Part shown: piece after piece, positions 43,574-52,324 of the stretch
Position numbering within the stretch: the stretch's first letter is position 1
Layout of the letters: the number at the start of each line of letters is the position of its first letter
Assembly (NCBI RefSeq): GCF_000813745.1
Contig: NZ_JWLC01000026.1
Span: forward strand, 59,153-123,152
Direction of reading: 5' to 3'
DNA from: Leisingera sp. ANG-M1
GTDB lineage: Bacteria; Pseudomonadota; Alphaproteobacteria; Rhodobacterales; Rhodobacteraceae
Length of the DNA: 64,000 nt
Translations under genes and position numbers: made by a program
Notes under the pieces: model-generated
What the model saw: only the letters and a program-made list of their open reading frames with translations
What the model was told of the DNA's origin: nothing
Database searches by the model: none

Positions 43574-44611
43574 TCAAGCCGGCTCGGCAGCCTTGCTCTC
43601 CGCGTCAATCATCTTTTGCAAGCGGCGGCGGAACAACAGCGGGCCGGCATCAATCGCCAGGTCCACGTTGCGGGTGGTCTTCGCGTCCATGCCCTTCTGC
43701 ACTTCGGTCAGAATGTCGCGGTCCTCGTTGAAAGCAAACTCCACCGAGTCGCTCATGTACTGGGAAATCTCCGCGTCCTCCGCATGCACATTGCGGATCT
43801 GGAACCAGTAATAGCGGGTGGTGGTCTCATCCACCGGTGTCATGAAGTTGTAGCTGTCCATCTGGAAATACTGCCCCTCGGGCAGGTTTCTGGCATCGCC
43901 GCCAGTGCCTGCCGGGGTGAAGACCGCCTTGATATAGGCCAGCGAAGGGTAACGGACCTCGTAATGCTGCTCACGGTCGCAGTTGCCCTCAAACGGCACC
44001 AGTTTCTTGTAGAAGGGCGCCACTTCCACGTCATACATCCAGCGCGAGACGATCACACCGCTGTCGGTACCGGTGACGGTCAGCGGCTCCTCTTCGCAGG
44101 CAGCATTGCCGAACGAGCTTTGGTGCACCCAGGCGACATGGCTGGGGTCGAGCAGATTGTCGGTGATATACAGGTAATTGCAAGGAAACGGCATCGCGTC
44201 GCCCTTGTTGATGCCCCAGCCCGGCTCCTCGAAATGCTCGACCGTGAAGATCTTATCCGTATCCGCCAGCGCCGGGTCGCCCATCCAGATCCAGACCAGC
44301 CCATAGCGGCTCTCGACCGGGTAGGAGTGGATGTTGGTGGCCGCCGGGATCTTGTCCTGGCCGGGCACGCGGACGCAGCTGCCGGAGCAGTCAAAGGTCA
44401 GCCCGTGGTAGCCGCACTCGATGTGGTCGCCCTTGATGCGCCCCTTGGACAAAGGCAGCTTGCGGTGCGGGCAGGCGTCGATCAGCGCAACCGGGGCGCC
44501 GGCTTCAGTGCGGTAGATCACGATCTTTTCGCCCAGCACCTTGATCTGGCGCGGCTCGCGGGTGACTTCGCTGTCCCAGGCAGCGACATACCAGGTGTTG
44601 CGGAGATACAT
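43574..44611 (-). CDS. Rieske [2Fe-2S] oxygenase, VanA-like
   Basis: 345 aa from the ATG at 44611, with GAGG upstream; longer readings would run through the SoxG-like gene. Rieske cluster: Cys47-Pro-His49 and Cys66-Gly-Tyr-His69. Mononuclear iron site: Asp154-x2-His157-x4-His162 (DPSHVAWVH), plus a distal acidic residue. Length and motif spacing match VanA/O-demethylase-type monooxygenases, which often remove O- or N-methyl groups as formaldehyde. It lies 2 nt after soxG-like and ends that operon. No reductase gene is in the window; the [2Fe-2S] ferredoxin at 63500-63823 is the closest possible partner. Substrate unknown. Confidence 0.85.
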   Translation of the reverse strand: MYLRNTWYVAAWDSEVTREPRQIKVLGEKIVIYRTEAGAPVALIDACPHRKLPLSKGRIKGDHIECGYHGLTFDCSGSCVRVPGQDKIPAATNIHSYPVESRYGLVWIWMGDPALADTDKIFTVEHFEEPGWGINKGDAMPFPCNYLYITDNLLDPSHVAWVHQSSFGNAACEEEPLTVTGTDSGVIVSRWMYDVEVAPFYKKLVPFEGNCDREQHYEVRYPSLAYIKAVFTPAGTGGDARNLPEGQYFQMDSYNFMTPVDETTTRYYWFQIRNVHAEDAEISQYMSDSVEFAFNEDRDILTEVQKGMDAKTTRNVDLAIDAGPLLFRRRLQKMIDAESKAAEPA

Positions 44612-44613
44612 GT

Positions 44614-45165
44614 TCAGCCTCTTCTGTCTGGGGCGCCGGGATTGACCGGGCGCGGGTAGGTGGATGGATCGGCAGGGTCGTGACGGAGCGCCAAGGCGCG
44701 CAGGTGGTCCGCAAAGGACTGCGCGGCAGAGCGGTAGACCACCGCATGCACATCGCGGGTGTTGTGCCACCAAAGGGTGGCGTCGTGGCCGCCCAGCCGG
44801 GTGCGGATGCAGCGGGCCTGGCGGATGTGCGGCGCGAACAGGGTGGCGCAAGTGTAGTGGTCCAAGAAATGCAGCGCCTCGACCCCGCGCAGGCGGAAGC
44901 GGGTCAGGCCGTGGCCGATGTCAGCCGCGCGGTAGCTGCCCGCGGACAACGGGCCGCTGCTCCAGATTGTGCCAGGCCAGAGCCGCAGCAGGAAAGTCGC
45001 GCCGTCCTGATGCATCCGGCCAAAGGGCAGCAGACTGTCCAGAACCTCTGGCTTTGCATTCAACGCAGTCAGGGGCAGGAATTCTTCGTCCAGCCGCAGT
45101 CCCAGCGGGCCGGGCAGAAAGCCTTCGGCATCGCTTGCGCGGGTGATTTCCGGTGCATCAGCCAT
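44614..45165 (-). CDS. soxG: Sarcosine-oxidase-type gamma subunit
   Basis: 183 aa from the ATG at 45165, which has GGAGGGGGAG 8 nt upstream. SoxG family fold (N-terminal YgfZ/GcvT-like), recognised mainly from position and FRLRGVEALHFLDHY and DVHAVVYRSAAQSFADHL. Overlaps the end of the alpha-subunit gene by 8 nt, so it is coupled to it. Small stabilising subunit of the heterotetramer soxBDAG. Similarity to typical SoxG is modest, which together with the Rieske partner suggests a variant complex rather than canonical sarcosine oxidase. Confidence 0.7.
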   Translation of the reverse strand: MADAPEITRASDAEGFLPGPLGLRLDEEFLPLTALNAKPEVLDSLLPFGRMHQDGATFLLRLWPGTIWSSGPLSAGSYRAADIGHGLTRFRLRGVEALHFLDHYTCATLFAPHIRQARCIRTRLGGHDATLWWHNTRDVHAVVYRSAAQSFADHLRALALRHDPADPSTYPRPVNPGAPDRRG

Positions 45166-48034
45166 GCAGCCGCTCCCCCTCCGGATCATAGAAACAAGGG
45201 GCTGTCACTCGCACCCTTACCGATGCGCCTGCCACCGGAGAATGCGCCCAAAGCACATCCCCTATCCGGTTGCGGCCATCCCGCAGGAAGCCAAGCGCAA
45301 TCGGGTGGCCCAAGGACGGGCTTTCAATCGCCGCAGTCAGATGGCCGATGGTTGCGGCGCAACCCTTGGCGTCGAGTTCGCTGTCACTCAGATGAGCGGC
45401 ATAGGGGATGATCGTGGAACCATCTTCCGGCACCAGCCCCACCAGCTGCTCGCGGCCCTCGGCCTGCAGCCCCGGGCGCTGCAGCAGGGCACGGCCCAGG
45501 AAGTCCTTTTTCTTCGAGACCATGCCGCCCATACCCAAATCCCCCGGTGTGCGGCGGCCGTCGATCTCGGTGCCCACCGACAAATGCCCTTTCTCGATCC
45601 GCAGCACGTCCAGCGTTTCCAGGCCGTAAGGCGTGATGTTCCATTCCGCGCCGCGTTCCATGACACGCGCAAGCAAGGCCTCCGCAAAGCCCGCAGGCAC
45701 ATTGATCTCATAGCTCAGCTCGCCCGAGAAGCTGACCGAGAACACCCGTGCGGGCAGCCCGTCCAATTGCCCTTCGCGCACGGCGGCAAAGGGGAACGCC
45801 TGCCGGGAGGCTTCGAAATCCGGCCCCAGCGCCTCCAACAGCTTGCGCGCGTTCGGGCCCGCAATCGCCAGCGAGGCCCAGTGATCGCTGACATCCGTCA
45901 GGCTCACATCCAGCTCCGGCCATTCCACTTGCGCGCATTTTTGCATGTGGCGCCAGACCGATCCCGCATTGGCGGTGGTGGCGGTGACCAGAAAATGCTC
46001 CGCACCCAAGCAGGCAATGGTGCCGTCGTCAAACACATAGCCATCCTCGCGCAGCATCAGCGCATAACGCAGGCGGCCCGGTTTGATGGCGGCAAAGTTG
46101 TTGCAGTAAAGGCGGGAGAGGAACTCCAGCGCATCCGACCCCTGCACGTCGATCTTGCCAAGGGTCGACATGTCCACACAGCCGAGTGAGCTGCGCACCG
46201 CGCGGGCCTCGCGCTCAATGGCCTGCGCCATGGTCTCACCCGGTTGCGGGAAGTAGCGGGAATAGAGCCAATCGCCCGAGGTCTGGAACACGCAGCCCAG
46301 CTTCTCGAACCCGCTGTGAAACGGCGTGCGCAGGATGGGCGTCATCTGCATGCCGGTCCCGGCCCCAACCAGCGCGCCCAGTGAAACCGGCGAATAGGGC
46401 GGGCGGTAGGTGGTGTGGCCGATCTCCGCCGCCTCGCGGCCGGACAGCGCAGCAATCTCCAGCACCCCGTTGGTCCAGCTGGTTTTGCCCTGGTCGGAGC
46501 CCATCCCAAGGGTGGTGTAGCGCTTGGTCAGCTCCACATCCCGGTAGCCCTCGCGCTGCGCCAGGGCGACGTCGTCGCGGGTGACGTCATTCTGGAAGTC
46601 CACGAAAGCCTTGCCCTTACCAGCAGCGAAGACCTCAGCAGAGGCCGGCGCTGGAGACGGGCGCGAAAGATTCAGGTGTTTGTGCATCTCCAGCTCGGCC
46701 ATCGCTTGGTGCGCCGCAGCCTTGCCGTCGGCAATGCAATCGGCGCTGTCCAGAACCGCGCGGGCGCCGCCGATGGGGCGCAAGGGGCCGTCTGTCTCCG
46801 GCGGCAGCAGGCTTTGCGTCTGATCCGAGAAGCTCAGCCGCTCTCCCATCTGCGCAAACAGATGCGCGGTGGGCATCCAGCCCGCCGACATGGCGAGAAG
46901 GTCGCAAGGCGTACGCTGCTTGCGTCCCTGCGCGTCGCGCCAAGCAAGCCCGGTCAAATGCCGCTTGCCTTGCGTGGCAAGCAGCCGGGCACCGGCAGGC
47001 AGGTCTGCGGCAATGGAAATGCCTGCCTCCCGCAAGGCAGCTACGGTGTCCGCCCGTTCCTGCGGATCGGCCACCGCAACCACTGCACTTCTGCCAGGCG
47101 CTACAGCAAAGCGGCGGATATAGCTGCGTACAGCGCCAGCCAGCATGATGCCGGGGCGGTCGTTGCCGGGAAACACCAGCGGCCGTTCGATGGCACCCGC
47201 CGCCAGCAGGATACGCTTGGCCCGGATCTTCCAGAACACCGCCTGGCAGCTGCTGCCTTCGGGCAGGGTTTCGACTGCCTGCACCAACCCGTGGTCATAC
47301 TGGCCAAACGCCAGGGTGCGCGGCATCACGGTGACATTGGACAGAACCCGCAGCGCCTCCTCGGCATCTTCTGCCCAGTCCTGCGCGGACAGTCCTTGCA
47401 GCGTTGCATCAGAAGACAGCAGAGAGCCTCCCAATACGTGATCCTGCTCCATCAGGATCACCGTGGCGCCGGACTGCGCCGCCGTCACCGCCGCTGACAG
47501 CCCCGCCGGGCCGCTGCCGATCACCAGCACATCGCAGCTCTTGCGCCGCTTGTCATACAGCGCCGGGTCCGGCGACGGATCCACTTTCCCATGCCCTGCT
47601 GCCTGCCGGATCAGCCGCGCAAAGCGCTGATGCCAAGCCCCCTGCGGCCACATGAAAGTCTTGTAGTAAAAGCCCGCGCTGATCGTTTTGCCCATCAGCC
47701 CCAGCGCCGCGGCCCGGTCCTTCTCCAGCGAGGGGAGGGCGTTCTGGCTGGAAACTTGCAGCCCTTCCCGCAGGGGCACTTCTGTCACCTTCAGGTTCGG
47801 CGTGCTGCCGGTTTCGTCCCGGACGGTGACCATGGCCGAGGGCTCCTCCAGCCCGGCCGACATAATCCCGCGCGGGCGGTGGTACTTCAGCGAGCGCGCC
47901 ACCAGATGGCGGCCGCCCGCCAGCAGCGCCGAGGCCAGCGTGTCGCCGGGATGGCCTGTCATCATCTCGCCATCAAAAGTGAAGTGGAGCGTCTGGCTGC
48001 GGTCGATCAGACCGCCGGCCGGCAAACGTCTCAT
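45158..48034 (-). CDS. soxA: Sarcosine-oxidase-type alpha subunit
   Basis: 958 aa. Residues ~15-100 are the Fer2_4-type domain (TFDGEMMTGHPGDTLASALL) that in SoxA carries no cluster; ~165-560 bind NAD/FAD (CDVLVIGSGPAGLSAAVTAA); ~585-955 are GcvT-like (WLYSRYFPQPGETMAQAIE, GFAEALLARVMERGAEWNIT), the part that hands formaldehyde to tetrahydrofolate. Family reaction: oxidative demethylation of sarcosine or related N-methyl compounds to give 5,10-methylene-THF, H2O2 and the amine. ATG at 48034 overlaps the delta-subunit stop by 4 nt. The four subunit genes are in the order B-D-A-G on the minus strand. Confidence 0.85.
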   Translation of the reverse strand: MRRLPAGGLIDRSQTLHFTFDGEMMTGHPGDTLASALLAGGRHLVARSLKYHRPRGIMSAGLEEPSAMVTVRDETGSTPNLKVTEVPLREGLQVSSQNALPSLEKDRAAALGLMGKTISAGFYYKTFMWPQGAWHQRFARLIRQAAGHGKVDPSPDPALYDKRRKSCDVLVIGSGPAGLSAAVTAAQSGATVILMEQDHVLGGSLLSSDATLQGLSAQDWAEDAEEALRVLSNVTVMPRTLAFGQYDHGLVQAVETLPEGSSCQAVFWKIRAKRILLAAGAIERPLVFPGNDRPGIMLAGAVRSYIRRFAVAPGRSAVVAVADPQERADTVAALREAGISIAADLPAGARLLATQGKRHLTGLAWRDAQGRKQRTPCDLLAMSAGWMPTAHLFAQMGERLSFSDQTQSLLPPETDGPLRPIGGARAVLDSADCIADGKAAAHQAMAELEMHKHLNLSRPSPAPASAEVFAAGKGKAFVDFQNDVTRDDVALAQREGYRDVELTKRYTTLGMGSDQGKTSWTNGVLEIAALSGREAAEIGHTTYRPPYSPVSLGALVGAGTGMQMTPILRTPFHSGFEKLGCVFQTSGDWLYSRYFPQPGETMAQAIEREARAVRSSLGCVDMSTLGKIDVQGSDALEFLSRLYCNNFAAIKPGRLRYALMLREDGYVFDDGTIACLGAEHFLVTATTANAGSVWRHMQKCAQVEWPELDVSLTDVSDHWASLAIAGPNARKLLEALGPDFEASRQAFPFAAVREGQLDGLPARVFSVSFSGELSYEINVPAGFAEALLARVMERGAEWNITPYGLETLDVLRIEKGHLSVGTEIDGRRTPGDLGMGGMVSKKKDFLGRALLQRPGLQAEGREQLVGLVPEDGSTIIPYAAHLSDSELDAKGCAATIGHLTAAIESPSLGHPIALGFLRDGRNRIGDVLWAHSPVAGASVRVRVTAPCFYDPEGERLHG

Positions 48035-48282
48035 GTCTGGCCTCCCGGGATGATCTCATGGGAGGCCGTGTCGCGGGTGACCTCAATCCAGGCCTCGCAG
48101 CCGCTGCTGTGATACCAAAGCTCCCGCAAGGGACCGCGCGGGTTCTTTCCCATGTGGAAGGCTTGGCTCCAGGTGCCAGCATCCGATTGACCGTCCAGCG
48201 CGGGCAGATCGCGGCAGGGGCCGCCATAGGTGAACTCGCTCTCCTCGCGCAGGCCGCAATGGGGGCAGGGGATCAACAGCAT
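48031..48282 (-). CDS. soxD: Sarcosine-oxidase-type delta subunit
   Basis: 83 aa from the ATG at 48282 behind GGAG. The start LLIPCPHCGLREESEFTYGG with paired cysteines is the Zn-binding hallmark of SoxD. Codon 1 lies 11 nt after the beta-subunit stop and its stop overlaps the alpha-subunit start by 4 nt. A later second Cys pair is partly kept in the middle (GPCRDLPA) and end (SSGCEAWIEV). Structural subunit; no catalytic role is known. Confidence 0.87.
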   Translation of the reverse strand: MLLIPCPHCGLREESEFTYGGPCRDLPALDGQSDAGTWSQAFHMGKNPRGPLRELWYHSSGCEAWIEVTRDTASHEIIPGGQT

Positions 48283-48292
48283 CGCATCGCTC

Positions 48293-49546
48293 CTAATGCA
48301 GCCAGGGGTAGGGGCCGGCGCCGGCGTCATCCTGCTCGGCACCCAGCGCAAACCGCTCATAGGCAAAAGGCTGCAGCAGTTCCGGCAGCTGTCCGGTGGC
48401 CAGCAGCGCGGCCATCTGGTGGCCGACGGCAGGGGTTGCCTTGAACCCGGCATAGCCCCAGCCCGCATTGATCATCAGCCCCTCCACCGGGGTCGGCCCC
48501 AGGATCGCATTGCCGTCCATCGGGATATCCGCGATCCCCGACCAATGCCGCATCAGCCGCAGACGCGACAGGAAGGGAAACATTTGCAGCGCCCGCGCCA
48601 GCACATCCTCGATCCGCTCGAAACTGCCGCGGCGGGCGAATGAGCTGTAGCCGTCGGTCGCGCCGCCCAGCACAAACTCGCCCTTGCTGGTCTGGCTTAC
48701 ATAAGAGTAGCCCGCGTTGTAGTTCACCACCGTGTCCAACGCCGGTTTCACCGGTTCGGTGACAAAGGCTTGCACGTTGACGGAGTTCAGCGGCAGCTCC
48801 AGCCCGGCCAGGGCCGCAACCTGGGTGCTGGCACCGGCAACGCTGATCAAGGCTTTGCCGCAAGCAATCCGGCCCTTGGGCGTCTCAATCGCCTGCAGCT
48901 TGCCGCCCCGTACCTCGATACCCGTCACCGGGCAGTTCTGGAACACATGGATACCCGCTTGCGAGGCCTTGCGGGCAAAGCCCCAGGCCACCGCGTCATG
49001 GCGCACCACGCCGCCGGCCTCCTGCACCAGGGCGCCCGCAATCGGGAACCGCTTGGGAGACGCCATATCCAGCTCCGGCACCCGTTCCTGCAGCGCATCG
49101 CCGGTCAGGATCGATGCCTCCGCCCCGCCCAGCCGCATCGCATTGGCGCGCAGGGTGAAATGCTCCAGCTCGCCGTCGGAATGGGCCAGGTCGACATAGC
49201 CGCGCGGCTCGTACATCAGATTGAAGTTCAGATCGCGGCTCAGATCCGCCCACAGCCTCAAGGCAAAATCCTTAAGCCGGAAGCTCGAATTCAGCAGGTA
49301 GTCCGACCGGACAATCGTGGTGTTGCGCGCGGTATTGCCGCCGCCGATCCAGCCTGCCTCGAGCACCGCAACATTGGTAATTCCGTGCTCCTGGGCAAGG
49401 TAATAGGCCGTCGCCAGCCCATGCCCGCCGCCGCCGATGATCACCACATCATAAGACGTGCGCATCTCCGGCGTGCCGACGGCCGCCTGCCAGTGCTTGT
49501 TTGCGGTCAAGGCATGACCCAGGATGGAAAAAGCGGAATAACCCAT
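48293..49546 (-). CDS. soxB: Sarcosine-oxidase-type beta subunit
   Basis: 417 aa from the ATG at 49546; a much longer reading frame on this strand continues upstream but lies antisense to the 49682 gene. FAD dinucleotide motif VVIIGGGGHGLATAYYLA (~34-51). His183 in VVRHDAVAWGFARKA aligns with the His that carries covalent FMN in known SoxB. It is a DAO-fold subunit that oxidises the C-N bond of the substrate. A pair of CTGTGATCACAG operators (49565-49580 and 49622-49637) precedes it, shared with the divergent operon, so expression should follow the GntR regulator at 54867. First gene of the soxBDAG-Rieske operon. Confidence 0.88.
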   Translation of the reverse strand: MGYSAFSILGHALTANKHWQAAVGTPEMRTSYDVVIIGGGGHGLATAYYLAQEHGITNVAVLEAGWIGGGNTARNTTIVRSDYLLNSSFRLKDFALRLWADLSRDLNFNLMYEPRGYVDLAHSDGELEHFTLRANAMRLGGAEASILTGDALQERVPELDMASPKRFPIAGALVQEAGGVVRHDAVAWGFARKASQAGIHVFQNCPVTGIEVRGGKLQAIETPKGRIACGKALISVAGASTQVAALAGLELPLNSVNVQAFVTEPVKPALDTVVNYNAGYSYVSQTSKGEFVLGGATDGYSSFARRGSFERIEDVLARALQMFPFLSRLRLMRHWSGIADIPMDGNAILGPTPVEGLMINAGWGYAGFKATPAVGHQMAALLATGQLPELLQPFAYERFALGAEQDDAGAGPYPWLH

Positions 49547-49564
49547 GCCGGACGTCCCAGTTGA

Positions 49565-49580
49565 ATCTGTGATCACAGAT
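49565..49580. promoter_or_regulatory. GntR operator 1
   Basis: ATCTGTGATCACAGAT, a perfect 16-bp palindrome just upstream of soxB. One of five copies (see 49622, 54733, 54766, 55593) that define a regulon of the GntR gene at 54867. Confidence 0.75.
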
Positions 49581-49621
49581 AGCGAAGCAACTCCGGTTTG
49601 GCAAGCGTGAGATTTCTGTTG

Positions 49622-49637
49622 ATCTGTGATCACAGAA
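49622..49637. promoter_or_regulatory. GntR operator 2
   Basis: Core CTGTGATCACAG at 49624-49635, 45 nt before the start of the divergent 49682 gene. With operator 1 it occupies the whole of this short intergenic region. Confidence 0.75.
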
Positions 49638-49681
49638 TCGTCATACCTGAAGAATGTCAATGGGCCCGGAGGCAAGAATAA

Positions 49682-50758
49682 ATGGCTGACTTCCCGCTTG
49701 CAGACCTGGAGCCAGGCGCACGCAACCTGTTGCTGGCCTGCGCCGGCGCGCAGCCCGGCGACCGCATCCTGCTGGTGGGTGAGACGGGCAAGGATCTCTA
49801 TTTTGAGCCCGAGCTTTGCACCGCCGTTGCCCAAATCGCCGAAAGCCTTGGCCTGAAACCCGAAATTGTCATGGCTGAACCGGTGGCCCATGCCGGAGAA
49901 TTCCCCGCCGCCGTGCGCGCGGCGATGGAACGCGCAGACCGCACCATCTTCTTCTCCCGCCTCGGCGATCAGGTGCGTTTCAATCTTGAAGGTAGCAAGG
50001 CGGTGATGACCTACACCCTGACCCGCGAGCACCTGGCCGCGCCTTTCGCCAGCGCCGATTTCAGCGCCATGAAACAGGTGCACGACGCGCTGCTGGAGTT
50101 GATCCTGAACGCCAAATCCTGGCGCATGACGGGCGATTGCGGCACCGACCTGATCAGCGACATCAAACCGGGCCGCGACAGTGCGATTGCCGAATTTGCG
50201 CTCGAGCTTTTTCCGGTAATGATCTTCCCGCCGGTGCATTGCCACAACATGCGCGGCACCCTGGCGATCAAGCACTTCGTGACCTCCTCCTCCACCCGCG
50301 CCTATGCGGACAGCACATTGGTGCTGGACCAGCCCGTCCTGGCCCAGGTCGAGGACTCGCGAATGGTTGCCTTCGACGGGCCGGCCGAGCTGGTCTCGCG
50401 CCTGAAGAAACAGCTGCAGCGCGCGGCGGAACTGACCGGCGGCGACCCGTACCGGGTCAACTCCTGGCACACCGGCATCAACCCCGGCACCTTCTACAAG
50501 GGCGACCCTTACGAGGACCTGGAGAAATGGGGCACCGTCGCCTATGGCTCGCCCCGCTATACCCATATGCACGCCGCGGGGATCGACCCGGGCGATGCGG
50601 CCTTCCACCTGATGGGCCAGACGATCTCCTTCGACGATCAGCTGATGTGGGACAAGGGGCGCATGGTTTTCCTGGACAGGCCGGAGATTCAGGCCATGCT
50701 GCCCGAAGACCAGCGCGGGTTCCTGAATTCCTCCGTGCTGCATGACATCGGGATCTGA
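49682..50758 (+). CDS. Protein of unknown function, possible M29/NicX-like metallohydrolase or dioxygenase
   Basis: 358 aa, no signal peptide. The N-terminal Rossmann-like part (ILLVGETGKDLYFEPELC) and the later PPVHCHNMRGTLAIKHF and PRYTHMHAAGIDPGD have the layout of M29-aminopeptidase-fold proteins, which include NicX-type dihydroxypyridine dioxygenases. Several His/Asp/Glu residues could bind metal, but I could not match them one to one with known ligands, so the assignment is tentative. It is the first gene of an operon whose promoter has GntR operators, followed after 4 nt by a carboxymuconolactone-decarboxylase-like gene, and is divergent from soxB. Likely acts on the imported substrate of the locus. 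Confidence 0.35.
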   Translation: MADFPLADLEPGARNLLLACAGAQPGDRILLVGETGKDLYFEPELCTAVAQIAESLGLKPEIVMAEPVAHAGEFPAAVRAAMERADRTIFFSRLGDQVRFNLEGSKAVMTYTLTREHLAAPFASADFSAMKQVHDALLELILNAKSWRMTGDCGTDLISDIKPGRDSAIAEFALELFPVMIFPPVHCHNMRGTLAIKHFVTSSSTRAYADSTLVLDQPVLAQVEDSRMVAFDGPAELVSRLKKQLQRAAELTGGDPYRVNSWHTGINPGTFYKGDPYEDLEKWGTVAYGSPRYTHMHAAGIDPGDAAFHLMGQTISFDDQLMWDKGRMVFLDRPEIQAMLPEDQRGFLNSSVLHDIGI

Positions 50759-50762
50759 ACAC

Positions 50763-51365
50763 ATGAAACAGGACATCGCCTGGGTAGAGGTCATCCCGCA
50801 GGAAGACGCGGCAGGCACCCTGGCCGATGCCTACGACGCAGTCAAAGGCAGAGACGGCAAGGTCGAAAACCTCTATCTGGCGATGTCCCAGACCCCCGCC
50901 GCCATCCAGCCCGCGGATGCCCACTATCTGGCGCTGCTGCACAACCCGGACAATCCGCTGGAGCCCTGGCTGGCCGAGCTGGTCTCGACCTATGCCGCAA
51001 TCCTCTGCGGCTGCCGCTATGCCGCTGTCAATCACGGGGCGAACTTCCGGATGTATCTGGGCGACGAGCCCCGTGCCGATGAAATCCTGCAAGCACTGGA
51101 GGCGGGCAGGGAGCCCGAGGGCGAAGACGCCCGGACGCTGGCTGCACTGCGTTATGCCCGGAAACTCTCGCTGACACCCGAACAGATGAGCGCCAAAGAT
51201 CTGGACCCGCTGCGTGCGGCGGGGTTCTGCGACAAGGGGATTTCCTACCTGATCCAGATTACTGCCGCCTTTGCCTATTGGGCGCGGATGATCAACGGGC
51301 TGGGCACGCAGCTGGGCGGCACAGTCGGGCTGGCAGGCGCACCCAACCCCGCCGGAGCATCGTGA
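50763..51365 (+). CDS. Carboxymuconolactone decarboxylase / AhpD-family protein
   Basis: 200 aa from the ATG at 50763, 4 nt after the upstream stop; an alternative start at 50742 would overlap that gene. AhpD-like all-helical fold. The redox/metal motif reads ILCGCRYAAVNHG, a CxC variant of the family's CxxC...H, which is usual for peroxidase-related CMD proteins. Most likely a peroxide- or thiol-dependent enzyme accompanying the oxidative steps of the locus. Specific role not known. Confidence 0.65.
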   Translation: MKQDIAWVEVIPQEDAAGTLADAYDAVKGRDGKVENLYLAMSQTPAAIQPADAHYLALLHNPDNPLEPWLAELVSTYAAILCGCRYAAVNHGANFRMYLGDEPRADEILQALEAGREPEGEDARTLAALRYARKLSLTPEQMSAKDLDPLRAAGFCDKGISYLIQITAAFAYWARMINGLGTQLGGTVGLAGAPNPAGAS

Positions 51366-51475
51366 CCGGCGCCTTTCTGATAGCCCTGTTTTGCCGGATG
51401 ACCACCCGGTCGCCCTGGCCTGCCTTTGTCATCGACTGCCGCAGTTCGCCGCGCCTCTCCTGAAACCGCCCTTGG

Positions 51476-51523
51476 CCTCCCGGCAAACCGGGAGGTGATC
51501 GCAACCGGGCGCCCAAGCGCCCG
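51476..51523 (+). other. Two tandem hairpins in the phyH-like leader
   Basis: CCTCCCGG-CAAA-CCGGGAGG (51476-51495) and CGGGCGC-CCAA-GCGCCCG (51506-51523), the second ending just before the ribosome site. No T tract. They lie in the 173-nt gap between the CMD-like gene and the PhyH-like gene and could modulate translation or mRNA decay. Confidence 0.5.
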
Positions 51524-51538
51524 TTCAGGAGCAATTCA

Positions 51539-52324
51539 ATGGATATTCTGACCAAAGACACCGCCGGACTGGCGGAAAAGTACAAGAGTGAAGGCGTGGT
51601 TGTGGTGCGGGGGGCGCTGACCCCCTATTGGCTGGAACAACTGCGCGCCGCCGTGGAAGAGGAGCTGAAACGCGGCGAACGCTATTTTGCCTACCGCAAC
51701 ATGCGCAGCCAGCCCGGCATCTTTCAGGACTTCTGCCTGCATTCCGGTATTGGCCGGCTGGTCGCGGACATTGGCGGCTCTTCCTGGGCCTCGCTGATCT
51801 TCGACCAGATGTTCGTCAAGGAGCCCGGCACCCGCACCCAGACCGGCTGGCACACGGATCAGCCCTATTGGCCGGTGGCCGGGCCGATCCTCACCACCTG
51901 GATCGCGCTGGATCCGGTGGACGCCGACAACGGCGCGCTGGAGTTCATTCCCGGCAGCCACGCTTGGGGGAAAAAGTACCGCCCCTTCACCACCGATCAG
52001 CTTGGCAGCTTTGTGGACTACGTCAAAAAGGACGATCCGCAATACACCGACATGCCGGATTTCGAGGCCGAGCGCGATCAGCACCGCATCGTGCATTGGG
52101 ACCTGGCGCCCGGAGACCTCCTGGCCTTTGATGGTTTCATTGTGCATTCGGCCATGGGCAACCGCACCTCAACCCGGCGGCGGCGCGGCTATGCGGTGCG
52201 CTTTGCCCTGGATCAGGCGCGGTATTACCCAAACCAGGGTGTTGCGGAATGGCTGGAGGACAACAGCCTGTCCCTGGGCGATCCTTACGTGAGCGAAAAG
52301 TTCCCCAGGGTGTTCAACCGCTGA
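51539..52324 (+). CDS. Phytanoyl-CoA dioxygenase (PhyH)-family Fe(II)/2-oxoglutarate oxygenase
   Basis: 261 aa. Facial triad His105-x-Asp107 (GWHTDQPYWPV) and His203 (FIVHSAMGN), with the 2-oxoglutarate Arg in the RRRRGYAV segment. PhyH-type enzymes hydroxylate many small molecules, including ectoine and N-methylated or phosphonate compounds; here co-location suggests N-demethylation or hydroxylation of the substrate of the locus. SD CAGGAG. It ends immediately before the convergent glutathione-transferase gene. Operon membership with 49682-51365 is likely but the gap holds two hairpins. Confidence 0.8.
   Translation: MDILTKDTAGLAEKYKSEGVVVVRGALTPYWLEQLRAAVEEELKRGERYFAYRNMRSQPGIFQDFCLHSGIGRLVADIGGSSWASLIFDQMFVKEPGTRTQTGWHTDQPYWPVAGPILTTWIALDPVDADNGALEFIPGSHAWGKKYRPFTTDQLGSFVDYVKKDDPQYTDMPDFEAERDQHRIVHWDLAPGDLLAFDGFIVHSAMGNRTSTRRRRGYAVRFALDQARYYPNQGVAEWLEDNSLSLGDPYVSEKFPRVFNR

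Noticed and set aside
48293..50818. A continuous minus-strand frame of 841 codons that includes soxB.
   Set aside because: Only the part from 49546 down is SoxB. The upstream part is antisense to the 49682 gene and passes through the operator region.
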